From: Antrihabitans cavernicola
GTDB taxonomy: Bacteria > Actinomycetota > Actinomycetes > Mycobacteriales > Mycobacteriaceae
NCBI RefSeq assembly: GCF_008297975.1
Contig: NZ_VLNY01000025.1
Location: 1-42,672, forward strand
DNA length: 42,672 nucleotides
Reading direction: 5' to 3'
In this document: positions 9,408 to 15,615 of the stretch, one piece after another
How positions within the stretch are numbered: the first letter of the stretch is position 1
Layout of the letters: every line of letters begins with the position of its first letter
Notes under the pieces: generated by a model
Seen by the model: the letters and a program-made list of their open reading frames with translations, nothing else
The model's database searches: none
What the model was told of the DNA's origin: nothing
Position numbers and translations under genes: made by a program

Positions 9408-10144
9408 CAACGCCCGGCGTAATCACCGGGCCGAATGGCGCCTTTACGTGGGGCGGCAGGTTCGGTCAGGACGTGACGCAGGCGGCTGTGATCAATGCGG
9501 CTACAGGTGGCGTGAAAACGAAATACTCTGAGGCGCAGGATAATTTGCACTTGGTCACGGGTTCGCTGCAAGAGCTGGGTGAGCAAATCCGCGACGGCCA
9601 GGTTGAGATGAATGACCGGCTCGATTTGCTTGAGGCGGTCGAGGGCTATTGCTCATTGTACATGAGTTACAACTGGAACGTGGCCGGGGGGCATTTCGTC
9701 AAGCTGCCGTTCGATGCAGTGCTTGGGCCTAACAAGGGCGCGGTCCTGTACAACAACGGAATCCGGTTGCAGGGCAAAGGGTTGTGGAGGTCAGACGCTC
9801 ATGTCACGTTCAAACAACCGCCTTCCGATTGGTTCACTAACGGCACCGTTGCGGCTCAGTTGTACCTGAGTGTTTGTGCGGTGGGCAACGATTCGGTTTT
9901 CAGTGAACATGAGTTTGACATCGTTATTACGCCCCAGGGCGCGGAGACTGCATCGTTTTCGCACACGTTCGTTGTGCCCACGGATGACGCGTTCTATGTT
10001 CGCGTTGGCGTGGCGCATCCGAAGGCGAGCGCATGGATTTATGGGGGCACTGCGCGTTCGTCGCTGTCGGTTAATAAGTGGGACAACGGAACCGTTCACG
10101 CGGAGGTTGTTCCGGTTGCGCCGGACGGGGGCGCTTTGAGTTGA
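9404..10144 (+). CDS. Minor tail or tail-tip protein, paralog 1
   Basis: This 246-residue protein starts MTTPGVITGPNGAF and shares this N-terminus, a central helix ending in RLDLLEA, and the C-terminal pattern GGTxRSxL ... PDGGAxx with the next gene. The N-terminal third is helical (about 20-75) and the rest is beta-rich, as in receptor-side tail proteins. The ATG lies in an ATGA overlap with the preceding stop and follows GGGAGG. It probably forms part of the adhesion tip; no catalytic motif is visible. Confidence 0.7.
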   Translation: MTTPGVITGPNGAFTWGGRFGQDVTQAAVINAATGGVKTKYSEAQDNLHLVTGSLQELGEQIRDGQVEMNDRLDLLEAVEGYCSLYMSYNWNVAGGHFVKLPFDAVLGPNKGAVLYNNGIRLQGKGLWRSDAHVTFKQPPSDWFTNGTVAAQLYLSVCAVGNDSVFSEHEFDIVITPQGAETASFSHTFVVPTDDAFYVRVGVAHPKASAWIYGGTARSSLSVNKWDNGTVHAEVVPVAPDGGALS

Positions 10145-11007
10145 CGACACCGGGCGGTGTTGCGCCGGGTGGCGCGCATCAGCAGGGCGGTAAGTTCGGT
10201 CAGGATGAGACCGAAGCGTCTGCCCGGCAAAAGATTACGCAGCCAACGCGCGACGTTTGGCAAATTGTTCAGGATGCTTGGAAGGGCCGTTTCGAGGATC
10301 AAGGCGCGGTACTTGCCGATCAGAAGGACGGGCAGGTTGCGTTAAACGGTCGGCTCGATTTGTTGCAGGCGACTGCGGGTCATGCGTGCGCGTTCATGAG
10401 TCATACGTACACGGTTCCGCCCTCAACCGTGGTGAGGATTCCGTTCAATACACAGTTGGGGCCGATGAAAAAGGCTGGCGTGGATACCAGTGCGGGCCGA
10501 TTGGTGTTGAAGGCTGGCGGGCTGTGGCGGGTCGATTCCCAAACGTGCATTGAGGGCTACACGCTCAATCAAACGATCATTCCTACTTCGACGGCACCGT
10601 TTTTCACGGTCATTACGACGTATGACGCGATTGTTCCGCACTACGTCATTCAGGTTATGCGCGCGGATGGGTCCATCTTGTCGTCGCGCGTTTTCGATGG
10701 CGTTACTGGTGTCAGCATGGGCGCTAGCGGTTTCAGTGCTGTTGCCGCCCCTAACTCTTCGCACTTCTCGCATACTTTCGTGCTGGACAACATGCCACCC
10801 GAAGATGACCCTTCGGCGCCCGAACATTGGGTGTACGTGCAGGTTTCCATGATTTACACGCCTGTCGCTACAGGCACTTTTTCCAATGCATTTTGCACGT
10901 TGAACGGTGGCACTAAGCGTTCAGCTTTGACCGCTTCGCGGTGGTCCCGCGACGTGGCGAACATTGTAAACGCTCCGACGGTTCCCGATGGTGGGGCTAT
11001 TACTTGA
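10141..11007 (+). CDS. Minor tail or tail-tip protein, paralog 2
   Basis: This 288-residue protein is a paralog of the preceding gene. It starts MTTPGGVAPGGAHQQGGKFG, has the same helix with RLDLLQA, and ends in the same GGTKRSAL ... PDGGAIT pattern. I chose the TTG at 10141, which overlaps the upstream stop as TTGA, because translation from there reproduces the paralog's N-terminus; an in-frame upstream start at 10078 would lie inside the previous gene. The middle is longer than in paralog 1 by an insert around residues 130-200. The role in host adhesion is inferred. Confidence 0.7.
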   Translation: MTTPGGVAPGGAHQQGGKFGQDETEASARQKITQPTRDVWQIVQDAWKGRFEDQGAVLADQKDGQVALNGRLDLLQATAGHACAFMSHTYTVPPSTVVRIPFNTQLGPMKKAGVDTSAGRLVLKAGGLWRVDSQTCIEGYTLNQTIIPTSTAPFFTVITTYDAIVPHYVIQVMRADGSILSSRVFDGVTGVSMGASGFSAVAAPNSSHFSHTFVLDNMPPEDDPSAPEHWVYVQVSMIYTPVATGTFSNAFCTLNGGTKRSALTASRWSRDVANIVNAPTVPDGGAIT

Positions 11008-11022
11008 TTATTAGGTGGCGCA

Positions 11023-11349
11023 ATGGCTTACAGCCCAAAGGATGCCGGGTTACCCACTCCGGTCGGCAACTTGTACGTGACGGTTCACGGCGATTTTGAA
11101 TGGACTTATCACTGGGGCGCTGGCGACTTCCCGCCCGGCGTCCAGTTGTACTACTTGGTTGGCGACACTCCCGGCGAAGAAACGCGATTTGATTACGTCA
11201 TTTCAGGCGGCACGGCGTCGATTCATATTGAGTCGGAAGCATTTTCAGGCATTGAGGACCGAACCGGGTTTTATCTCATGTTCAAAGACGGCGTAAAAGA
11301 CTTCCCGGTTCTCATGGGTCTTGTGCGGAAGGGTGTCGCGAAGCGATGA
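11023..11349 (+). CDS. Small tail protein, LtfC/Gp6 beta-sandwich-like
   Basis: This 108-residue protein has the layout of the LtfC/p132/Gp6 beta-sandwich family: an N-terminal strand before DFEWTYHW, a central PPGVQLYYLVG, a charged IHIESEAFSGI segment, and a closing hydrophobic strand ending LVRKGV. Members are found between tail-fibre genes of actinophages. It is preceded by AGGTGG and its stop overlaps the next ATG. The family match is a judgement by eye. Confidence 0.6.
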   Translation: MAYSPKDAGLPTPVGNLYVTVHGDFEWTYHWGAGDFPPGVQLYYLVGDTPGEETRFDYVISGGTASIHIESEAFSGIEDRTGFYLMFKDGVKDFPVLMGLVRKGVAKR

Positions 11350-12341
11350 GTTCGACATTGAACGGTGTTGCGCCGGGCGCGCCTGGGCTTGGTCCGGTCG
11401 AGATTCCCTCTGGCGGTTTACTTGTGCCTGTCGCGGGGCGCGATGGCGCTAGCGTTAAGGGCGATAAGGGTGACGCGGGTCCCGTTGGCCCGCAGGGCAT
11501 TCAGGGGCCAAAGGGCGACGCGGGCAGCCAGGGTTTGAAGGGTGACACGGGCGCACAGGGCGCGAAGGGTGACACGGGTACCGGCGTCGAGCTGGCGGGG
11601 TCCGTAGCGACCTATGCGGCATTGCCTGCGCCTGGGCCTACGGGAACGGCTTACGTGGTGAATGCGGACGGCTTGCTCTATGTGTCGAATGGGTCTGCGT
11701 GGCCTCCGGACGGGTCCGGCGCGCCGTTTCGCGGCGCGACTGGGCCGCAAGGCGTCAAGGGCGACAGCGGATCGCAAGGGCCTAAGGGGGATACCGGCGC
11801 GGCTGGATCGCAAGGCGTCAAGGGCGATACCGGCGCGGCTGGACCACAAGGCGTCAAGGGCGACACGGGCGCACAGGGGCCTAAGGGAGACAAGGGCGAT
11901 GCTGGTTCGGCGGGTTCGGTTGGCGCACAGGGGCCTAAGGGAGACAAGGGCGATGCTGGTTCGGCTGGTCCGGCTGGCGTGGGCGGTTCCGCCTACGACA
12001 TGAGCCTGCGCGCGTTTGGCGCGATGACTCCACGTGTTGCGGCCTCTTACGGCGACATTGCACAGTCCGTAAAGCTCCAGCGCGCTATCGGTGTGGCGTC
12101 CGTGACCTTTCGGTGCGATACGGCGGACAGTTCGGGCAACTTGGTGGTCGAGTTGCGTAAGAATGGCGCGCAGGTTGCGGGTTCGCGGGTCACGATTGCA
12201 CAGGGTTCCCAAATCGTCGGGGTGAAGGTGACCGGCCCGTGGCCGTTCGCTAAGGGCGATGTTATTGCGGCGTATGTAGTTTCGGTCGGGACTACGTCGG
12301 GCGCAGGGTTGACAATGGACGTTGAAGCGGTGGCAACGTGA
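11346..12341 (+). CDS. Collagen-like tail fibre protein
   Basis: This 331-residue protein contains long runs of Gly-X-Y triplets, at about residues 36-78 and 130-215 (for example GPKGDKGDAGSAG), which form a collagen-like triple helix. The runs are separated by a globular insert with PAPGPTGTAYVVNADGLLYV, a motif seen in phage fibre proteins. The C-terminal 115 residues form a beta-rich head domain likely used for trimerisation or binding. The ATG overlaps the upstream stop. The triplet DNA is internally repeated, so copy number may vary between strains. Confidence 0.9.
   Translation: MSSTLNGVAPGAPGLGPVEIPSGGLLVPVAGRDGASVKGDKGDAGPVGPQGIQGPKGDAGSQGLKGDTGAQGAKGDTGTGVELAGSVATYAALPAPGPTGTAYVVNADGLLYVSNGSAWPPDGSGAPFRGATGPQGVKGDSGSQGPKGDTGAAGSQGVKGDTGAAGPQGVKGDTGAQGPKGDKGDAGSAGSVGAQGPKGDKGDAGSAGPAGVGGSAYDMSLRAFGAMTPRVAASYGDIAQSVKLQRAIGVASVTFRCDTADSSGNLVVELRKNGAQVAGSRVTIAQGSQIVGVKVTGPWPFAKGDVIAAYVVSVGTTSGAGLTMDVEAVAT
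11868..11975 (+). repeat. 54-bp tandem repeat in the collagen-like fibre gene
   Basis: Two adjacent 54-bp units begin at 11868 and 11922; the first 44 bases are identical. Each unit codes for six Gly-X-Y triplets. Shorter, more diverged copies lie just upstream (about 11751-11867). Repeats of this kind change number by slippage or recombination and alter fibre length. Confidence 0.85.
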
Positions 12342-13834
12342 TCGTTCAAGCGCCTACAATCCCGATCCCTGTTTTCGTCCCTGCGGGCATTACGAAGTGG
12401 AATACTCAGCCGCTCTCGGGTTCGCCGAATTACGCGCAAATCGTCAGTTGGACTACCGATCCCGGCTCTGCGTCGGACTCGAACGGCCTTAAGCCGAATA
12501 GCGCCAGCCCTGGCACTGTGATCACGGCAAGCGTCAGTTGGTCTGGTAGTTCCGTCGTTAACTCTGCGGTTACGGTCCGGTTGTTGATTAACAACGTAGT
12601 TGTCGCGACTGGCGACACGACGACGGGCAAGAACACGCAGGTTTCGAGTTGCACCTTTACGGCTGATTTACAGCTCAGCGATGTGATTAAGGTTCAGGTG
12701 TCGTACACGGGATTTGCGCCGACTGTCAACGCGGGTTCCGGAACGTACATACGAACTAGTGCGCCTGCGTCAACGGTTGAACCTGAGGTCAATTTGCCCG
12801 CGCCAACCGGCCCGTACAGGATTGGCGCGCAAGACGTTTTCTTGACCCAAACGGGTCGGTCCGATCCGTTTGTGCCCGCGAACACGCGGCGGATTTCCAC
12901 GACGGTTTGGTATCCGACAACAGCGTCATTCGGTCGCATGGCGCGGTATCTGTCGGAGGTATCGGCCACTGAAACGACGATGGCGACGAAGGACCAAGCG
13001 ACTCATGCGTCGGGAGGTCCCGCACCTGCCGTGATGGTGGGGAAAGTCACGCATTCGTTTCTGAATGCGCCTGTGCGTACAGATTTGGGGCTGTTGCCGG
13101 TTGTGATGTACTCGCCTGGTTTGAACGTGGGCAAGGAGCACGGCACGGCGATATGTGAAGAGTTGGCGTCGTATGGGTACGTCGTGATTTCGATTGCCTG
13201 TAACTATGAGTCTCCCGCAACGGAGTTCCCTGACGCGCTGTACTTCACGGACACCCGCACGGAGACGCCCGCTATTCGTGATATGAAGCTTTATGCCCGC
13301 ATTGACGATGCCCGGTATGTGATGGACAAGCTGACTGATCCGGCTGTGTTCGGCAACGGCATTGCTGGGCTTGTTGATGCGTCCAAGGTTGGCATGATGG
13401 GTCACTCGAATGGTGGGTGGACAGCGATTGAGGTTGCGGCGCACGATGCCCGCTTGAAGTGCTGTCTCGATTATGACGGTCAGTTCACGTCGTCGGGGCA
13501 GGTCAACTATGCGTTCAACAACGGTGTGGATCAGCCGCTCATGGCGTTTATCGAGCAGGGGATTACCAGCGCTGATTGGTCGGCGTTCAAGTCGCGGATT
13601 CGCGGACCGCTGTATCAGATCGAGCTTGCGGGGTCGAAGCACTACGCGTTTACCGATTTGGTTTCGCTTGCGGATTCGAGCTTGTCGGGAACGATCACGC
13701 CCGCACGGGCGCACATTTGTTGCCGTGCGTACACGCGCGCGTTCTTTGATAAGCACTTGAAGGGGTCCGCGCAGGTGTTGCTTGACGGCCCGTCTGGTAC
13801 GTATCCAGAGGTTTCGTTCAACACTCTTGGTTAA
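12338..13834 (+). CDS. Tail fibre fused to a PAF-acetylhydrolase-like esterase
   Basis: This 498-residue protein has two parts. Residues about 1-145 are a beta-sandwich resembling the head of the collagen-like fibre. Residues about 160-498 are an alpha/beta-hydrolase of the platelet-activating-factor acetylhydrolase type: nucleophile Ser357 in GHSNGG, probable acid Asp378 in CCLDYDGQF, and His435 in GSKHYAFTD, followed by the family's C-terminal FFDKHLKG. All three catalytic residues are present. The GTG at 12338 overlaps the previous stop. As the last gene of the tail operon it is probably virion-bound and may hydrolyse an ester in the host envelope; the substrate is unknown. A LysB-type mycolyl esterase role is possible but not shown. 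Confidence 0.85.
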   Translation: MIVQAPTIPIPVFVPAGITKWNTQPLSGSPNYAQIVSWTTDPGSASDSNGLKPNSASPGTVITASVSWSGSSVVNSAVTVRLLINNVVVATGDTTTGKNTQVSSCTFTADLQLSDVIKVQVSYTGFAPTVNAGSGTYIRTSAPASTVEPEVNLPAPTGPYRIGAQDVFLTQTGRSDPFVPANTRRISTTVWYPTTASFGRMARYLSEVSATETTMATKDQATHASGGPAPAVMVGKVTHSFLNAPVRTDLGLLPVVMYSPGLNVGKEHGTAICEELASYGYVVISIACNYESPATEFPDALYFTDTRTETPAIRDMKLYARIDDARYVMDKLTDPAVFGNGIAGLVDASKVGMMGHSNGGWTAIEVAAHDARLKCCLDYDGQFTSSGQVNYAFNNGVDQPLMAFIEQGITSADWSAFKSRIRGPLYQIELAGSKHYAFTDLVSLADSSLSGTITPARAHICCRAYTRAFFDKHLKGSAQVLLDGPSGTYPEVSFNTLG

Positions 13835-13890
13835 CGCAAACTGCCCCGCTCTACCCCTTTGGTTGGGGGTGGGCGGGGCAGTTCTTTGCG
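13835..13890 (+). terminator. Hairpin ending the late operon
   Basis: A long hairpin starts directly after the esterase stop. The left arm CGCAAACTGCCCCGC pairs with GCGGGGCAGTT-TTTGCG on the right with a two-base bulge, and an inner CCCC/GGGG pairing extends the stem. A T-rich patch lies within the right arm. It probably stops transcription of the whole tail and lysis operon and may also act on the opposing reverse genes. Confidence 0.8.
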
Positions 13891-13897
13891 TTGGGGC

Positions 13898-13978
13898 CTA
13901 TGCGCCGGGGAGCCGGTTCGCGGGTAGTTGGCGGTGGAACTTGTTGCCGCAACGCAGGCATTGCTTAACTAGTGTCAT
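13898..13978 (-). CDS. 26-residue CxxC peptide
   Basis: A short reverse reading frame begins with ATG after a GAGGA ribosome site and codes for 26 residues with one CLRCG (CxxC) motif followed by a basic segment (NKFHRQLPANR). It resembles half of a zinc ribbon. A longer frame exists with starts up to 14143, but the ribosome site supports the short form. Function unknown; small zinc-binding peptides are common in actinophages. Confidence 0.4.
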   Translation of the reverse strand: MTLVKQCLRCGNKFHRQLPANRLPGA

Positions 13979-14126
13979 CGTGTCCTCATGCGAGTTGGCT
14001 GGGAACGCGCGACGTGTTGGCGAGTTGCGCGCGTGGATTCCGATGGCGCAAAGCGGGTTGGCTGTTTTACCGCTGAGCTGTAGCGGTCGAGGGAGTGTTA
14101 CCAAAGTTTTACGCGCCCTTTCGGAG

Positions 14127-14303
14127 CTATGGGTATTGGTCAAGGTTGAACAAACTTACGTCAATATCTTGGGTGTCCGCCTGGAGTTCGTCTAACCGGG
14201 CTTGCGCGTTACGTATCGTTCGGCGTAGCTCGATGGCTTCGCGTTCGTTGCGTCGTCGCCGTTGGTTGAGGGCGTGGCGGGCTTCACGGGCGGTTATCTG
14301 CAT
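14127..14303 (-). CDS. 58-residue basic coiled-coil peptide
   Basis: The protein starts MQITAREARHALNQRRRRNE and is almost entirely one long, highly charged helix, likely a coiled coil, ending NLDQYP. The ATG at 14303 was chosen because GGAAAGG lies six bases upstream; the longer in-frame start at 14384 would sit deep inside the neighbouring DNA-binding gene. It overlaps the end of that gene by 20 bases, so the two are probably co-expressed. Function unknown. Confidence 0.6.
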   Translation of the reverse strand: MQITAREARHALNQRRRRNEREAIELRRTIRNAQARLDELQADTQDIDVSLFNLDQYP

Positions 14304-14544
14304 GGGCGCCTTTCCGGCTCGCTGGGTGTTCCTGTGCCCACCAATCAAGGATTGTCTTGGGCAGCCAACCGTTGTTGCGTCCAACTCTGGCGTCGTAGGC
14401 GGGCATGAGTCCGTCGCGGTCGTATGCCTTGATCGTGTTTACGCTCAGCCCGATCAGTTTGCCTACCTCTTGCTTGGATAGGTAGTGGATCACGTTGGCG
14501 TCGCCTTTCGGATTGGGGGGCGGAATTAAGACCTTCTCCACCAT
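14284..14544 (-). CDS. AlpA/MerR-type DNA-binding protein, possible excisionase
   Basis: This 86-residue protein contains a winged helix-turn-helix of the excisionase or AlpA kind: LSKQEVGKLIGLSVNTIKAY, then DGLMPAYDARVGRNNGWL and ILDWWAQE. Such proteins in prophages serve as recombination directionality factors or as regulators. An alternative GTG start at 14493, preceded by GAAAGG, would give a 69-residue protein that begins just before the helix-turn-helix. It lies about 1 kb from the right attachment site, but no integrase is in view, so excisionase activity is only a possibility. Confidence 0.7.
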   Translation of the reverse strand: MVEKVLIPPPNPKGDANVIHYLSKQEVGKLIGLSVNTIKAYDRDGLMPAYDARVGRNNGWLPKTILDWWAQEHPASRKGAHADNRP

Positions 14545-14555
14545 TGAGTTAAGTT

Positions 14556-14571
14556 ACACCCTTACGGGTGT
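14556..14571. promoter_or_regulatory. Inverted repeat upstream of the DNA-binding gene
   Basis: ACACCC-TTAC-GGGTGT is a perfect 6-bp inverted repeat with a 4-bp spacer, 12 bp before the ATG of the AlpA-like gene. Its position suits an operator for that gene or its own autoregulation. It could also be an RNA hairpin in the leader. Confidence 0.4.
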
Positions 14572-14618
14572 TCGCGCCTGGCGCGCGACTGGGAGGACGA
14601 AGGCTTCTATACGTCCGA

Positions 14619-14723
14619 ATGGGGGGAAAGAACCGGCGCCACACGTACGGCGAGGCGAACAGTGTCACCATCCGCAACGCGGACGGCAACCCGGTTCGGC
14701 GGTACATAGCGAAGGCGGAATAA
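14619..14723 (+). CDS. 34-residue basic peptide
   Basis: A forward frame starting MGGKNRRHTYGEAN codes for 34 residues with a plausible beta segment (SVTIRNADGNPVRRYIA) and directly precedes a strong terminator. A GGAGGACGAAGG run lies about 15 bases upstream, rather far for a ribosome site, and no better start codon is in frame. Function unknown; the terminator right after its stop supports a real transcript. Confidence 0.4.
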   Translation: MGGKNRRHTYGEANSVTIRNADGNPVRRYIAKAE

Positions 14724-14727
14724 GAAA

Positions 14728-14760
14728 GAGGGGCACCCTTCACCGGGTGCCCCTCTTTTT
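14728..14760. terminator. Strong intrinsic terminator
   Basis: GAGGGGCACCC and GGGTGCCCCTC form a perfect 11-bp stem with a 6-base loop, followed by TTTTT. It lies five bases after the 34-residue forward frame. On the reverse strand the same stem is followed by a short T-rich stretch, so it probably also ends the reverse membrane-protein transcript whose stop is at 14774. Confidence 0.9.
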
Positions 14761-14773
14761 GTGTTTGGCGCGT

Positions 14774-15013
14774 CTACCGCTTAGCTGGGCGGGCGTAATG
14801 CACGGCGAGCAGAACGATTAACCCAATGGCGCCGATGACTAGGCCGCGCGCGTTGGGGGAGTCCTTGACGCACGTACCGGCTGCGCAGAGTTGCGGCGCG
14901 TTGGCGTAATCGAGGGCGTAGAACAGGATGCCTAGGGCGAGCACGGCAAAGCCAATTATGTTGGCGAACCGGAATGCTGTGTTGCGGTTGTCGAGCTGGG
15001 TTGCCGCGGTCAT
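14774..15013 (-). CDS. 79-residue two-helix membrane protein
   Basis: The protein has two hydrophobic helices (IIGFAVLALGILFYAL and GLVIGAIGLIVLLAVHY) joined by a loop with two cysteines (LCAAGTC), which may form a disulfide outside the membrane. The ATG follows AGGACG by about nine bases. It lies downstream of the phage tRNA-Lys on the same strand, with 37 bp between. Small membrane proteins at prophage ends often block superinfection; that is only a guess here. Confidence 0.75.
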   Translation of the reverse strand: MTAATQLDNRNTAFRFANIIGFAVLALGILFYALDYANAPQLCAAGTCVKDSPNARGLVIGAIGLIVLLAVHYARPAKR

Positions 15014-15049
15014 TGCTGTGCGTCCTGTTCTTGTGTTGTTGCTTTGGCG

Positions 15050-15125
15050 TGGTGCCCCCAGTAGGACTCGAACCTACGACCTGCTGATTAAAAGTCAGTA
15101 GCTCTACCAACTGAGCTATGGGGGC
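15050..15125 (-). tRNA. tRNA-Lys (TTT), complete, inside the prophage
   Basis: The reverse strand folds into a full cloverleaf: acceptor GCCCCCA pairing with TGGGGGC, D arm with GCTCAGTTGGTAGAGC, anticodon loop CTTTTAA giving TTT (Lys), T arm with GGTTCGAGTCC, and an encoded CCA at 15050-15052. It lies about 390 bp inside the prophage from the truncated tRNA-Lys at the junction and has the same anticodon. It may supply lysine tRNA if the host copy is broken by integration. Confidence 0.95.
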
Positions 15126-15167
15126 CTGGCAGGCGGTCAGCCTACCAGTCTGCCTATCCGGTGTCGC

Positions 15168-15324
15168 TCATTCGGAAACCTCGCTTATGGTGGCCTGGAT
15201 TGCTTTCAGGAGTGCCTTCGGATTCTCCCACGCGAGTTGGCCAATCACTGCGGCTTGCCCTAAGTGGTCGAGGTTATACCACTGGTCGAGTGCCTCATTT
15301 TTGCGGTCGGTTTCGGGCGCTCAT
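15168..15324 (-). pseudogene. 51-residue phage protein interrupted by a +1 frameshift
   Basis: The reverse strand starts with ATG at 15324 in an ATGA overlap with the upstream gene and reads MSARNRPQ, then reaches a stop right after a run of five A. If one A of the run (15298-15302) is skipped, reading continues through EALDQWYNLDHLGQAAVIGQ and onward to a natural stop at 15168, giving 51 residues. The continuing sequence looks like genuine protein with good codon use. The shift may be a mutation, a sequencing error in a homopolymer, or programmed slippage. Function unknown. Confidence 0.6.
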
Positions 15325-15449
15325 GCGTGCCAGCCTGCGGCCAGGAGTATCCACGTGAGTGCGTAGAACAGGCATATGTAGGCGATCAGGAATGCGGCGA
15401 CGGCGAGGCTGATTGCGGCGCGTTCCCACTTGGTCGAGTTGTCGTTCAT
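15321..15449 (-). CDS. 42-residue single-helix membrane protein
   Basis: The protein begins MNDNSTKWERAAISLAVAAF and is mostly one long hydrophobic segment (about residues 13-40, ending LTWILLAAGWHA). The ATG follows AGAGGGG by nine bases. It is the first gene of the reverse cassette at the right end of the prophage and ends overlapping the start of the next gene. Its promoter must lie in the 65 bp before the broken tRNA-Lys, or transcription enters from the host tRNA promoter. Function unknown. Confidence 0.65.
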   Translation of the reverse strand: MNDNSTKWERAAISLAVAAFLIAYICLFYALTWILLAAGWHA

Positions 15450-15475
15450 CTTGTTTACCCCTCTGCCCCACGTTT

Positions 15476-15489
15476 GCCCCATGCGGGGC
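15476..15489. promoter_or_regulatory. Short palindrome between attR and the reverse cassette
   Basis: GCCCC-ATGC-GGGGC forms a perfect 5-bp inverted repeat with a 4-bp spacer, flanked by a second TGCCCC copy 11 bp away. It lies 26 bp from the truncated tRNA-Lys. It could be a regulator site for the reverse cassette or a recombinase arm site; nothing more can be said. Confidence 0.3.
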
Positions 15490-15514
15490 TTGTTTGGGCT
15501 GGTCAGTTGGTCTA

Positions 15515-15562
15515 GACCTGCGGATTAAAAGTCCGTAGCTCTACCAACTGAGCTAAAGGGGC
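15515..15562 (-). other. Truncated tRNA-Lys (TTT) marking the right attachment site
   Basis: The reverse strand carries the first 48 bases of a tRNA-Lys: acceptor 5' strand GCCCCTT, the D arm, a complete anticodon arm with loop CTTTTAA, and the variable-loop start AGGTC. The T arm and acceptor 3' strand are missing and the sequence turns into unrelated DNA (TAGACCAACTG). Prophage genes lie on one side and chromosomal genes on the other, so this is the phage-host junction. The exact crossover point is not determined but lies within or next to these 48 bases. Confidence 0.8.
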
Positions 15563-15615
15563 GCGGCTGGACAGCCTACCGGACACCACGCAAGCCCATG
15601 AGACAGACGCAACGG

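Larger units (their letters stand above)
1..15562. mobile_element. Right part of an integrated siphovirus-type prophage
   Basis: This stretch holds a co-directional block of tail and lysis genes followed by small reverse-strand genes, and it ends in a broken tRNA-Lys gene. Genes overlap by 4 nt or nearly touch (for example ATGA overlaps near 8736, 9404, 11346 and 12338), TTG and GTG starts are common, and third-position G/C bias is weaker than in the chromosomal genes to the right. No integrase, capsid or terminase gene is present, so those must lie left of the window. The right boundary is placed at the truncated tRNA-Lys; the left boundary is outside. Confidence 0.9.

Noticed and set aside
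11751-11975. Possible CRISPR-like repeat array
   Set aside because: The repeats are coding Gly-X-Y triplets without unique spacers.
13782-14195. Forward 137-residue frame after the esterase gene
   Set aside because: It starts inside the esterase gene, runs through the terminator hairpin and is antisense to small genes with good ribosome sites.
15118-15366. Forward 82-residue reading frame over the tRNA-Lys and the following small gene
   Set aside because: It overlaps the tRNA and is antisense to a reverse frame with much better protein character; no ribosome site.
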